Shown in pieces: positions 8,492-17,375 of a stretch of 64,000 nucleotides of DNA (positions are counted from its first letter, which is position 1; each line of letters starts with the position of its first letter). The stretch comes from Paenibacillus albus (lineage in GTDB: Bacteria; Bacillota; Bacilli; Paenibacillales; Paenibacillaceae): contig NZ_CP034437.1 in the NCBI RefSeq assembly GCF_003952225.1, positions 6,236,001 through 6,300,000 of the forward strand, given 5' to 3'. The notes beneath the pieces are model-generated. The model did no database searches. It saw only the letters and a program-made list of their open reading frames with translations, and was not told where the DNA came from. The position numbers and the translations under genes are program-made.

Positions 8492-9403
8492 ATGGCCGAT
8501 CAGATTATACAAACCGCATTCGAAGATATTCGCTCACGTATCGTGGGTGCAGGCATATATCCGTTTCGTCCGAGTGAAATTGTCACCCCCCGGCTGCCAT
8601 ATGCCCACTCCTTTGTTTATATTAAGAGCGGCAAAGGTATCGTTACGATCGACGGAAACGAGTATCAAGCGAAGCCGCATGACTTGTTCTACTTCGAGCC
8701 GGGCATCGTGCATAGTTACATTGCTGACAGCGAGGAGCCGATGGTACATGCGTCGGTGTATGTGGATTTACTCTGGAATACAAGCCCGAAGCTTAAAGGA
8801 GACAAAGGTCTTAACGAGCACCGGCTTGAGAAGTATGATCCCCAGCTGAGCACAGCCCGGATCAAATTTATTGCAGAACCAGAGACTCCCGTGCAGTGGC
8901 CTCCGGCTGTTCAAACCTCCATTCCTGCTCAAGCGGATTGGCTGGAAGCCTTTTTATCCGTGATCCATCATTTCGACTCGAATGATTTTTCGACCGCCAT
9001 CTGGCTTCGATCATTATTCGAGACCTTTTTGGTCGGTTTTGTGCGTTTCTTGGCTCATCCTTATGTGCCGACTGATCCCCGCATACGCCGTATCATTGCA
9101 TGGATGCAAACTAATATGACAAGTGACTTTCAGCCTGCAGTTTGGGCCAATTCCTTTCATATCAGCGAAGCGTATTTGTATGAGCTGTTCCGCAAAGAAA
9201 CAGGCAATAGCCCGCAACAGTACTTTATGAGCTTCCGTCTTGAACAAGCAAAAACCGAGCTCCGCGAGACGAACCTTTCGGTTACAGACATCGCGGATAA
9301 GCTCGGCTTTTCCTCTGTGCATTATTTTTCGAGACAGTTCTCGAAGCATCTTCATGAATCACCCAATCAGTACCGGAAGCGTGTACGCTTGTCAATTCCA
9401 TAG
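8492..9403 (+). CDS. AraC-family transcriptional regulator
   Basis: Sugar-responsive one-component regulator, about 303 residues: N-terminal cupin (RLPYAHSFVYIKSGKGIVTI, then HDLFYFEPGIVHSY) and a C-terminal AraC double helix-turn-helix (WANSFHISEAYLYELFRKET; VTDIADKLGFSSVHYFSRQF). The frame is open from a GTG at 8408, but that codon lies upstream of the predicted -10 element; AAAGGAG followed by ATG at 8492 is the better start. It is divergent from the GH36 gene, its likely target. The next 640 bp contain no intact gene. Confidence 0.88.
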   Translation: MADQIIQTAFEDIRSRIVGAGIYPFRPSEIVTPRLPYAHSFVYIKSGKGIVTIDGNEYQAKPHDLFYFEPGIVHSYIADSEEPMVHASVYVDLLWNTSPKLKGDKGLNEHRLEKYDPQLSTARIKFIAEPETPVQWPPAVQTSIPAQADWLEAFLSVIHHFDSNDFSTAIWLRSLFETFLVGFVRFLAHPYVPTDPRIRRIIAWMQTNMTSDFQPAVWANSFHISEAYLYELFRKETGNSPQQYFMSFRLEQAKTELRETNLSVTDIADKLGFSSVHYFSRQFSKHLHESPNQYRKRVRLSIP

Positions 9404-9451
9404 GCATAGCCTCGCATATAAGGTGCGTTTGCTTGAAATATCACAGCAGAC

Positions 9452-9496
9452 AAAAAATAACCCGCTCGAAGGCGGGTTCAAGTCGTGCTATATACA
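9452..9496. repeat. 45-bp repeat, copy 1, containing a leftward terminator hairpin
   Basis: These 45 bp recur without a mismatch at 27071-27115. The core is AACCCGC/GCGGGTT around CGAAGG-type loop bases; read on the minus strand the hairpin is followed by ATTTTTT, a classical terminator. The flanking sequences of the two copies are unrelated. Confidence 0.85.
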
Positions 9497-9699
9497 ATTC
9501 ATTATAAGTTTATCTATAAGGGCTATGAGCATAAATTCTCACTAATGCGATTCTTGGTTGTATCTGAGATGAATATTCGCATGGGTAACTAAATCACATT
9601 ATTGTTTAAGAGATGACTTTCATCGCCATAACACAAAATAAAACCTAACCCTAGCACCGCCTTTCGCGAGGGAAAGAACTATACTAGCATATAAAATAA

Positions 9700-9738
9700 A
9701 AAAGAAGTACTTACATTTGTGATGTCAGTACTTCTTTT
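9700..9738. terminator. Bidirectional terminator at the end of the rhaM cluster
   Basis: AAAAGAAGTACT (9700-9711) and AGTACTTCTTTT (9727-9738) form a 12-bp stem with T runs on both strands. On the minus strand (TTTTTTATTTTAT) it would end the long glycan cluster that finishes with rhaM. Confidence 0.8.
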
Positions 9739-9831
9739 TTCGTCTTGTGCAGCTTCACTCCTGGTTAATATAAAATTGAAGGCAGCGATGAAGGCGTCCT
9801 CTTCTTCATTATATTTTTAACTGCTCTTTCC

Positions 9832-10032
9832 ATGGATCCCCGCGGAGGATACAGAGCAACCATTGTTGAGAGATTATTTTACTTTTCTAATTTAACTCAT
9901 TCATGGCTTGTTACGATATTGCGTGAGCATTCTGTGAGCATCCCCCTTATCCAATCGATCTCATTAAAGGAGGTTAGCACGAGCGCTTTAGTTCGTAAAG
10001 TTCAAATGCTTCCCTGTTACCATATTTATTGA
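9832..10032 (+). pseudogene. Possible tyrosine-recombinase C-terminal remnant
   Basis: A 66-codon frame contains LTHSWLVTILREHSVSIPLIQ followed by SLKEVSTSAL in spirit of the integrase pattern LRHTxATxLLExGVxIxxIQxxLGHxxxSTT: the histidine, the helix spacing and the KEVST segment line up. The catalytic arginine is replaced and the final tyrosine is absent. It is short and lacks a convincing start. If real it is a decayed integrase end; chance resemblance is quite possible. Confidence 0.25.
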
Positions 10033-10041
10033 TATTCGAGA

Positions 10042-10353
10042 TTAGGTCCCGGAGAAGTTGAATATTTCATTGGCGTCCGTCCAAAATTCAGCGAAGCAAT
10101 CGCCAGTCAGCCTATGCCAGCGTTCCTCGAGCTCACGAGCCACGACGCGATCCGATACTTCAAGCGCAGAATCGGTCTCTACAATCATGAACAGTGTCAG
10201 GCCTTCGCGGAATATACGGAGCGATACGATGCCCGCTTCCCGCATATGCTTCAGATTTATGTCCGGTATTCCGTCGTGAAGCTTCTGGTACAAGTCTACT
10301 TTGTCCGGTTGCAGCTTTGCTGTCCTAATCATCGTTTGCCGAGTGGCGTTCAT
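10042..10353 (-). CDS. rhaM: L-rhamnose mutarotase (RhaM)
   Basis: Small alpha/beta-barrel enzyme interconverting alpha- and beta-L-rhamnopyranose so that it can be used by the isomerase. The family pattern is clear: AKLQPDKVDLYQKLHDGI, then MREAGIVSLRIFREGLTLFM, and the C-terminal aromatic segment CFAEFWTD. Length 103 is normal. It is the last gene of the leftward glycan cluster, 18 bp after the GH38-like gene, and is the strongest evidence that the cluster handles a rhamnose-containing glycan. No rhaA/rhaB/rhaD is in the window. Confidence 0.9.
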   Translation of the reverse strand: MNATRQTMIRTAKLQPDKVDLYQKLHDGIPDINLKHMREAGIVSLRIFREGLTLFMIVETDSALEVSDRVVARELEERWHRLTGDCFAEFWTDANEIFNFSGT

Positions 10354-10371
10354 GATCGATATACACCTCTC

Positions 10372-12474
10372 CTAATGATCCAATATGCTAAGCACAAATC
10401 TGAATTTCATATCCTCCTCAAACCACATCGGAAAGTTCGTCCCCCAAACGTTGTTGTGAAGGTTGAAATGTATCCCGCCAGCAAGCGGAGCGAAGGTTTG
10501 ATCGAATCGCAGCATACGCTTCTCGCCCGGACACAATACAGGCGCATCCAAAGTTTCCAGACGAACGCTGCCCTCGGTTCCATCGTAGTAAACACCGGTG
10601 TTTACCGCATGCATATTCCGATTGCCATTCTCAACGACATGAAGCGGTGAGATCGCCGTCCCCAGCTTATCCATCGTCCAGAGATTCGGATTATCGACTT
10701 TAATCGCGAAGGAAAACCAGCTTGCTTCCGGCAAACGGTAAGCCTGCTTCTGAAACCAATTCAGTTCGACTTCGATTGTCTTCGCCTCATTGTAAAACCG
10801 ATAACGGATATGAAGCTCCTGCGGTGCGCCGTGGGTTTGTGTTGCTGTAGAGCTCATCCTAAGCTGCAAATTCACTTCGTCGAAGTGATCTTCGGATCTC
10901 TTCACGGCTTGGATCACGCTAGGTGAAAACTGAAGGTGCTCCGGCCTTGGTTGAGCAAATTCCATGCCTGGCTTGCCGAAATCCGCATCCGCCCAATGGT
11001 AATGCTGCTTCCAATTCACGACGTAATCCCTAAACCAGTTGTGATAATGCTCCGTTCCGAGCGTTTCATATTCGAAGACACCCAAGCGATGCTTACCGTC
11101 TGCCCAAACCCTTCCTTGCTGATCCACTAATTCAATAATTGAACCGTCATGTGCGAACTGAACCATAAAGCAACCTAAACGATACTGCTTATATAAGGCA
11201 AGTTCATCTCCATTCGAAGAAAAGGCTGTATCAGGGTTTAATCTCCCCAGCGCGTGATTCGCCTCCTCTTGTTTGTCTGCAGATAACGCGGATATGGCCT
11301 TGCTGATATAATTCCGTTGTTCCTCCCAGGAGCTTTCAAACAAGCTATAGCTCTTCGTGCCTAATGCTTCGAACAGCTCCGCGGCAGCAGCGCTGTCCTC
11401 TAATGAGAAGCCCCCAATATATCGATACTTGTCCGGAATTGCTTCCATCGTAACCGTATCGGCTTGTCTCGCCGCGTGAAAGTCTTGAACCGAGTAGTGT
11501 TTAAAATCACTCAAGTGCGTCTTCTCGTCCATGCCCCATGTGTGTTCGGGAATGAGAATAAGCTGGTCACAGAAATCGGCATATTCCCGGCTCCGAGTAT
11601 CCAGTCTACCATCGCTTACCCACTTATCGCGAAGCCTTAACAGTTCACGATACCTTGCTATTTTCAAAGGATCAGAGGCCGCTCCATGTATCCATGAATC
11701 GCCGATTTCTTCCGTAACGATCGGGAATAGCTCTTTGTGAGCTAACAATTTCTCCGCGAAAGCATCCATCGTGGATGCTTGGACGACTGCCCCCGGGAAT
11801 TGCACCGCAAGCTGCTTGAAGAGCTGCCTGATGTCCGCGGCTGTAGGAGGACCGCAATTATCCCCTGTATGAGCGAAAACCATGACTTCGTCGAAGCCTT
11901 CAACAAGCGTCATATTCCCGTAGCTTCCTGCGTAGTTCACGACGATCTCAGAGCCGTCCGTTCCCTTCCAAATAAATAGATTGGGAACGCTTGGCTGCTT
12001 CGAAGCCGGGTTAACGCCGAGGTGCAAGTAACAAATGCCCGCCTTCGCCATATGAGGAACGAGGCCAAGCGTATGTCCGGGAACGTCCGTCATTTTGGCG
12101 GCTATCGTCTTCTTGCCATACTTCTCATTCAACTGTTGTGCAATCGATAGTCCATAATCGAATAGCGCCGGATCCATGAGCTCGGTATGCGTGGTAAAAG
12201 GCAGTCCATGCCAGGTGATACGATCAGATGCAATACCGGCTTCCAACCGTTTTCTTTGCTCGGGAGTCGCTGCCTTCAAGTATTCATGAATCAGCCAGGA
12301 GCCGGTCGTCCAAACAAATCGCACGCCCTGCTCTTGTTCAAGCTCTTCCGATAGTTCGAGCGCTTTCGGAATAAATGACTGAAAGTATTGCTCGATCACA
12401 TTGCTTGCCAAGTCCGTGAATCCGATATCCAAATGCGTCTTGAAGATGACATGAACTTTATTGATCGCGTTCAT
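10372..12474 (-). CDS. GH38-like (DUF5054-type) glycoside hydrolase
   Basis: Large cytoplasmic protein of 700 residues. The N-terminus has VHVIFKTHLDIGFTDL, corresponding to the H-x-D zinc-binding motif that opens GH38 alpha-mannosidase domains, and a second element MTDVPGHTLGLVPHMAKAG. A beta-rich C-terminal half follows, as in GH38-type proteins. GGGGGA about 9 nt upstream supports the ATG at 12474. Co-transcribed with GH35 (13-bp gap) and rhaM. The assignment as hydrolase is by family resemblance; substrate is unknown and need not be a mannoside. Confidence 0.75.
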   Translation of the reverse strand: MNAINKVHVIFKTHLDIGFTDLASNVIEQYFQSFIPKALELSEELEQEQGVRFVWTTGSWLIHEYLKAATPEQRKRLEAGIASDRITWHGLPFTTHTELMDPALFDYGLSIAQQLNEKYGKKTIAAKMTDVPGHTLGLVPHMAKAGICYLHLGVNPASKQPSVPNLFIWKGTDGSEIVVNYAGSYGNMTLVEGFDEVMVFAHTGDNCGPPTAADIRQLFKQLAVQFPGAVVQASTMDAFAEKLLAHKELFPIVTEEIGDSWIHGAASDPLKIARYRELLRLRDKWVSDGRLDTRSREYADFCDQLILIPEHTWGMDEKTHLSDFKHYSVQDFHAARQADTVTMEAIPDKYRYIGGFSLEDSAAAAELFEALGTKSYSLFESSWEEQRNYISKAISALSADKQEEANHALGRLNPDTAFSSNGDELALYKQYRLGCFMVQFAHDGSIIELVDQQGRVWADGKHRLGVFEYETLGTEHYHNWFRDYVVNWKQHYHWADADFGKPGMEFAQPRPEHLQFSPSVIQAVKRSEDHFDEVNLQLRMSSTATQTHGAPQELHIRYRFYNEAKTIEVELNWFQKQAYRLPEASWFSFAIKVDNPNLWTMDKLGTAISPLHVVENGNRNMHAVNTGVYYDGTEGSVRLETLDAPVLCPGEKRMLRFDQTFAPLAGGIHFNLHNNVWGTNFPMWFEEDMKFRFVLSILDH

Positions 12475-12487
12475 CGCCTATTTCCCC

Positions 12488-14269
12488 CTATCCCAACTCC
12501 GCAAAATCCTGCAGCGTAGCGACTGCCGCATCAGTTCCATGTAACTCGAATATAATTAACTCGTTCTCACCCTGACGCAAGAGAGGACCCGGTACATACA
12601 AGGTTTGCTGTGGCCCCTGTTCCCAGTAGCGTCCTAGGTTGAAGCCGTTGACATAAGCGACGCCCTTCGTCCAACCCTCCAGCTTAAGGAATGTGTCTCC
12701 GATCTCCTCAACGTAAAACTTTCCTCTGTGGAAAGTAGGTGTAGGTGCGACCGACGACTCTTTCTGCTGGACTGGGTAGAACTCAAGCTCAGTCAACCGA
12801 TCCAGCGGAAGCGGATAAATAGTCCAGTCGTAAAGAAATTGCAGGCCAAGACGAACGCCCTCCGTGATGCCCTTCGGATCCTTCAAGCCATATCCATAAT
12901 TGATCCGGCCTTGATTTTCGACTAAGATGTCGAGTGTCGCTCCTTCCGAAGGAATATCCAGCAGAATATCGTTGTCCTGCACATCCGGTCTGATATCATG
13001 CGTATTGCGTTCAATAACGCCTTGATAGACGCCGTCCAGAAATACGAGAGCACGGTCTCTGATGTCTTGAATCGCAAGCTTCGTTTGCGATACCGGTCCT
13101 GGGATGCGGGTCGAGTATAAAATAAAGCCGTAATCCTGGCCGAGCTCCTCCATCGTTTGCGTGTACACGGATTCTACAGGCTCTGCTAAGCGGGCAAGCG
13201 ATTCAAACAGTCCTGTCTGTTCCGTCAAATGGACATCCCCATAGTGCTTCTTTGGTGTTGATTGAGGCAGTTCCAACTCAGGAATATCGGTATATCGGGC
13301 TAACACATCGCGCACTGCGAAATACTTCTCTGTCATATCACCGGACTCGCTTAACAAGACATCATAATCGTAGCTGGTCACGGTCGATTCGTACTTGCCC
13401 AAGCAATTGGCTCCATTATAGAATCCGAAATTCGTGCCCCCATGGAACATATAGAAATTAACCGACGCGCCAAGCTGCAGCATCTGATCCAATACTTCCG
13501 CTGCGTCTTCTGCCGGTCTGGTATGATGAGCCTTCCCCCAATGGTCAAACCATCCGTTCCAATATTCCATACAGACAAGCGGCTTGTTCGGCTGGTACTC
13601 CTTCAGCTTGCCGAACGCCTCCTCCGGCCGCGAGCCGAAATTAACTGTTGCCAATACGTCCGGCAGCAGCGCTCCTCCTTGCAAATTGCTGTCCGTATAG
13701 CCATCAGATGTGAATAAGAGCACGTCCACGCCGCGCTGAAGCAGACCTTCCCGAAGATAGGACAAATACCGTTTGTCGTTGCCATAGCTGCCATATTCAT
13801 TCTCGACTTGCATGGCGATAATCGGTCCGCCATTCGAACATTGCAGCGGCAGCAAGCGAGGCAGCAGCTCATCGTAATAGGCATCGACCTTGTCCAAATA
13901 CGGCTTGTGGAAGCAGCGCAGCCGCATCCTTTCTTCTCTCAGCAGCCATGCAGGCAAGCCGCCGAATTCCCACTCCGCGCATATATAAGGGCTCGGACGT
14001 ACGATCACGAACAGGCCGATCTCGCCGGCTATTCGAATGAATTGTTCAATATCAGCCATGCCGCTGAAGTTGAACTGACCTTCCTTTGGCTCATGCAAAT
14101 TCCACGGCACATAGGTTTCCACCGTATTAAACCCGCATGCCCGCAGCTTTAATAAGCGGTCGCGCCAATATTCCGGAACAATACGGAAATAGTGCATGGC
14201 CCCCGATAGAATCCGAACGGGTTCCCTATTATAGACAAATTGATCTCCTTCAACCGTAAACGTAGCCAT
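12488..14269 (-). CDS. GH35 beta-galactosidase
   Basis: Retaining beta-galactosidase, 593 residues, without a signal peptide. The GH35 signature GGPIIAMQVENEYGSYG carries the acid/base glutamate (E158) and LVCMEYWNGWFDHWG the nucleophile (E235). The N-terminal LSGAMHYFRIVPEYWRDRL and WNLHEP motifs are intact. The frame begins at a TTG at 14272, but the next codon is ATG with GGGGAA six nt upstream, so the start is 14269. It sits between GH43 and the GH38-like gene and probably removes galactose from imported side-chain oligosaccharides. Confidence 0.93.
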   Translation of the reverse strand: MATFTVEGDQFVYNREPVRILSGAMHYFRIVPEYWRDRLLKLRACGFNTVETYVPWNLHEPKEGQFNFSGMADIEQFIRIAGEIGLFVIVRPSPYICAEWEFGGLPAWLLREERMRLRCFHKPYLDKVDAYYDELLPRLLPLQCSNGGPIIAMQVENEYGSYGNDKRYLSYLREGLLQRGVDVLLFTSDGYTDSNLQGGALLPDVLATVNFGSRPEEAFGKLKEYQPNKPLVCMEYWNGWFDHWGKAHHTRPAEDAAEVLDQMLQLGASVNFYMFHGGTNFGFYNGANCLGKYESTVTSYDYDVLLSESGDMTEKYFAVRDVLARYTDIPELELPQSTPKKHYGDVHLTEQTGLFESLARLAEPVESVYTQTMEELGQDYGFILYSTRIPGPVSQTKLAIQDIRDRALVFLDGVYQGVIERNTHDIRPDVQDNDILLDIPSEGATLDILVENQGRINYGYGLKDPKGITEGVRLGLQFLYDWTIYPLPLDRLTELEFYPVQQKESSVAPTPTFHRGKFYVEEIGDTFLKLEGWTKGVAYVNGFNLGRYWEQGPQQTLYVPGPLLRQGENELIIFELHGTDAAVATLQDFAELG

Positions 14270-14301
14270 CAATAGTTCCCCTTTTGTTAAAAAGTGTATG
14301 G

Positions 14302-14431
14302 TTAAAGCCCTGCAGTCTTCGTGACATCCGGATTCTCCGCTTCGCTCGCCTTATTGGAGACATAATAGGGCTTCCTCACCTTCCTCAGGTTTCACGACAA
14401 TAACGATATTATGAAGGTCCTTCTGGCTCAT
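14302..14431 (-). pseudogene. Short frameshifted remnant coupled to the GH43 stop
   Basis: An ATG overlapping the GH43 stop codon (ATGA) starts a 26-codon frame, MSQKDLHNIVIVVKPEE and a few residues more. In the other frame the following DNA reads EVRKPYYVSNKASEAENPDV and ends TKTAGL-stop at 14302. Joined, they would give a protein of about 42 residues with a one-base shift. I do not recognise it. It is either the residue of a deleted gene or a tiny broken gene of the operon. Confidence 0.35.
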
Positions 14432-16035
14432 CCTTCACCTTGAGAGCTCATATTCAGTACTGAAAATGATCGAAAGATTGTATAACCTTCTGGTTCCCCG
14501 TAAACGCCTTTGGCATATATACCCATTCGAGGGGCTGTGAAGCAATGGAACCGATTGTGATGCTCAGGATACAAGAACTCGGCCGAAAGCTCGATGCCCG
14601 TGTGTACGAATTGCTTGCCACACAATGAATAGGAAAACGAAATCATTTGCGACTTGGCATCCAGCTTGAGCTTTAGCCAGATCTGCTCCCCGTACTGGAG
14701 TGGTAGCCTCCATGTTTCGAGTGTCTTCTTCATGACATTGACGTACTGGCTCACTTCCAAGAAGAGCCCGTCATGCTCCTGATTTTCATTCAAACGCTTG
14801 ACGTCGAAGGTTTGCCCCGCCGTCTGCCCAAGTCCGTTACGAACCGTAAAGAAGAGGAATGCATCCGAATCTCTGTATACGGTCATCCCCGCTTCTTCTC
14901 CTTTGCTCGCCGTGTTGAAACAGAACGAGGTTGTAGCTTCAAAGCCGAGTGCATTCCAGCGCCTCGTCAGGATCAGCGTCGATTGCAGCGAGTAGGGAAT
15001 GAACGGCTTGCAGTTTATTCGCAGTCCATCCGGCGTCATGGAGTACCCTTTATCGACCGGATGCCTGACCCATTCCCAATCAGCAGAAAGCTTGCCTGTC
15101 TCAAAACCATCGGCTTCCGTCCGCTCGGTTTCCATCCCATAATCCGGCGTCACTACAACCTCCATAGGCGAACCTGAATCCCCGACTACGAACCAGTCAT
15201 CCTTCGTCCAATGGACGGGCTGTATGAAGGTCTCCCTGCCGAGCGGACAGTATCCGCCCGGCGTTAACGGACGTCCGCCAAGATGGAACATCCACCAGTT
15301 TCCGTCTAGATCCTGTACGAGCTTCCCGTGGCCAACGCGTTGAATGCGCTTGTTCGAATCCTTCTGCGCGAGCACGGGATTGTGTGGGCAAGGCTCGTAA
15401 GGTCCCCATATTGAACGGCTCCGGGCTACTGTTTCCATATGGTCGAAGAAGGTGCCCCCTTCAGCAAGCATGAGATAATACCATCCGTTCCGCTTCAGGA
15501 TATGCGGTGCCTCCGGCGCAGCGCCTCCTGTTCCGGGCCATACTTGCTTCGCTTCGCCTATGAGGTGCGAACCGTCTCTTGCAAGCTCATGCACCCATCC
15601 GCCTCCAAACGCCAAATAGCGTCTGCCGTCATCGTCATTGAAGATCGAAGGATCGATAAAGTGATGATTAAGCATAATCGCTTCGCTGTATGGACCCTCC
15701 GGCCGATCTGCCACGAACAGCAGCGTTGTACAGCGCGGCTGGCCATGATAATAAGGGACCACGACCCAGAACTTCCCGTCATAGTAGGAAATATCCGGAG
15801 CAAATACACCGAATGAGTCAGGGATCCCCGTCAAGTCAAGCTGGCTCCTGCGCGTAATGACATGCCCGATTGGTTTCCAATTCGCCAGATCAGAGGATTG
15901 GAGAATTTGAACCCCGGGGAAAAATTGAAATGTTGACGTGACCATATAGTAGTCGGAACCAACCCGAACAATCGATGGATCCGGATTATCACCAGGCAGC
16001 ACCGGATTGCTTAAATGTCGTACGTTGCGGCTCAT
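14428..16035 (-). CDS. GH43 beta-xylosidase / arabinofuranosidase-type enzyme
   Basis: Inverting five-bladed propeller hydrolase, 535 residues: N-terminal GH43 domain to about 310 and a C-terminal beta-sandwich typical of the beta-xylosidase subgroup. The three acidic residues are D19 (NPDPS, base), D128 (FIDPSIFND, pKa modulator) and E175 (APEAPHI, acid). No signal peptide, so it acts on imported oligosaccharides. GGGGGA precedes the ATG by 6 nt. Lies 24 bp after the Gfo/Idh gene in the same operon. Xylosidase and arabinofuranosidase activity cannot be told apart here. Confidence 0.9.
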   Translation of the reverse strand: MSRNVRHLSNPVLPGDNPDPSIVRVGSDYYMVTSTFQFFPGVQILQSSDLANWKPIGHVITRRSQLDLTGIPDSFGVFAPDISYYDGKFWVVVPYYHGQPRCTTLLFVADRPEGPYSEAIMLNHHFIDPSIFNDDDGRRYLAFGGGWVHELARDGSHLIGEAKQVWPGTGGAAPEAPHILKRNGWYYLMLAEGGTFFDHMETVARSRSIWGPYEPCPHNPVLAQKDSNKRIQRVGHGKLVQDLDGNWWMFHLGGRPLTPGGYCPLGRETFIQPVHWTKDDWFVVGDSGSPMEVVVTPDYGMETERTEADGFETGKLSADWEWVRHPVDKGYSMTPDGLRINCKPFIPYSLQSTLILTRRWNALGFEATTSFCFNTASKGEEAGMTVYRDSDAFLFFTVRNGLGQTAGQTFDVKRLNENQEHDGLFLEVSQYVNVMKKTLETWRLPLQYGEQIWLKLKLDAKSQMISFSYSLCGKQFVHTGIELSAEFLYPEHHNRFHCFTAPRMGIYAKGVYGEPEGYTIFRSFSVLNMSSQGEG

Positions 16036-16059
16036 TGCCCATCCCCCAGTCAGAACAGA

Positions 16060-17340
16060 TTATGCCTGCGATTCTTTCTTCAATTCCGCAATGTACTCCT
16101 GCATCTTAATAATTCGACCTTCCAGCCTTGATTTCTCCGCAGCGAATGCGATCAAGTGGCTTTGTACGGAAGCTTTCGCGCTCGTGAGACCCTTCTCCAT
16201 ACCGTCGCTGCGTACCTGACGGACAAAATCACGCATAATATTCGTATCGCCGCCGCCATGCCCTGCTGCATCCGTATCCAGAAGGATCGTCTCGGTCTCG
16301 CGTGTGGAAAAGTTCGTCACTTCGATTACATTCTTCTCCATATCCGCCCGAATCTGACCTTGCGTTCCCATCAACTTGACTGACCGGCCGCCCTCAAAGG
16401 TGAAAGCGCACATCGTGAATGCGACGGTTACACCGCTTGCAAATTCCAAGTTGACCACCTGATGATCCACCACATCATTGTCGCAGTGGTAGACGCACCT
16501 ACCGTAAGGACCTGTCTTCAAGGAACTTATTACGCCCTCGTCGCTCGTATCATTGCTGACAACGGAGCGCAGTACCTTGCCAACCCAATCATCTCTCTCG
16601 AGATATATACGCGGCGCGTAATAAGGACAAGTGTCTTGAACCGGGCAGCCATCAAGGCAGCGCATTGGAGCCCCCTCCGGCGCACTCTCCTTGCGGAAAT
16701 GAGCCAGAGAACCAAATGAAGAGACTTGCGTGCACTCTTCATCTATAATCCATTGCAAGATGTCCATGTCATGGCAGCTCTTGGCCAGAATCATCGGACT
16801 CGACACTTCGGATTTGCTCCAATTGCCTCGAACGAAGCTGTGTGCCTGATGGCCATGCTCTACATTCTCTGTATGCTGAATCGAGACCAGCTTCCCGATG
16901 CTGCCTCCTGCGACAAGATCCTTGATCTTCGCAAAAAAGTCTGTATAGCGAAGGACGTGGCAAATCGACAGCACGCGATCGTATTTCTCCGCATATTCCC
17001 CCATAATGAAGCATTCCAGCGGGTCAGGCGACATCGGCTTCTCCAGCAGAACGTGATAGCCCATCTCCAGCGCCTTGATCGTTGGCTCGAAATGCATTTT
17101 ATCTTGCGTGCATATAATAACGGCATCCGCCATTTTCGGTCTCGTTAGGAAATCCTCCCAGTCGGAAAATGTATTCGCTTCAGAGATTTCATACGTTTGC
17201 GCAAACCGTTCCCGCCGTTCCGGATCGCCATCTGCTACAGCGACGAAACGAATCTCCTCAGGATGGTCCAACGCATAAGGCGCATAAGCGCCCGCCCCTC
17301 TTTGTCCAGCTCCAATTAGTGCAGCGGTTATCGGTTTCAT
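16060..17340 (-). CDS. Gfo/Idh/MocA family oxidoreductase
   Basis: NAD(P)-dependent sugar oxidoreductase, about 426 residues. N-terminal Rossmann motif LIGAGQRGAGAYAPYAL and the family's EKP motif (HVLLEKPMS) are present; CHDMDILQW supplies the conserved catalytic-region histidine and aspartate. Unusual for the family is a cysteine-rich insert near residue 240, CLDGCPVQDTCPYYAPRIYL, which could bind a metal. The frame opens at a TTG at 17361, but AGAGGAG then ATG at 17340 is a much better start. It lies in the operon between the unidentified 645-residue protein and GH43. Confidence 0.87.
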   Translation of the reverse strand: MKPITAALIGAGQRGAGAYAPYALDHPEEIRFVAVADGDPERRERFAQTYEISEANTFSDWEDFLTRPKMADAVIICTQDKMHFEPTIKALEMGYHVLLEKPMSPDPLECFIMGEYAEKYDRVLSICHVLRYTDFFAKIKDLVAGGSIGKLVSIQHTENVEHGHQAHSFVRGNWSKSEVSSPMILAKSCHDMDILQWIIDEECTQVSSFGSLAHFRKESAPEGAPMRCLDGCPVQDTCPYYAPRIYLERDDWVGKVLRSVVSNDTSDEGVISSLKTGPYGRCVYHCDNDVVDHQVVNLEFASGVTVAFTMCAFTFEGGRSVKLMGTQGQIRADMEKNVIEVTNFSTRETETILLDTDAAGHGGGDTNIMRDFVRQVRSDGMEKGLTSAKASVQSHLIAFAAEKSRLEGRIIKMQEYIAELKKESQA

Positions 17341-17375
17341 CTTCTCGCTCTCCTCTTCCAATCTTCCGTCATTAT

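Larger units (their letters stand above)
9404..9831. other. Intergenic stretch without a gene
   Basis: Between the AraC stop and the weak integrase-like frame I see only the 45-bp repeat (9452-9496) and a bidirectional terminator (9700-9738). The remainder is AT-rich and has no supportable coding frame. Confidence 0.7.
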
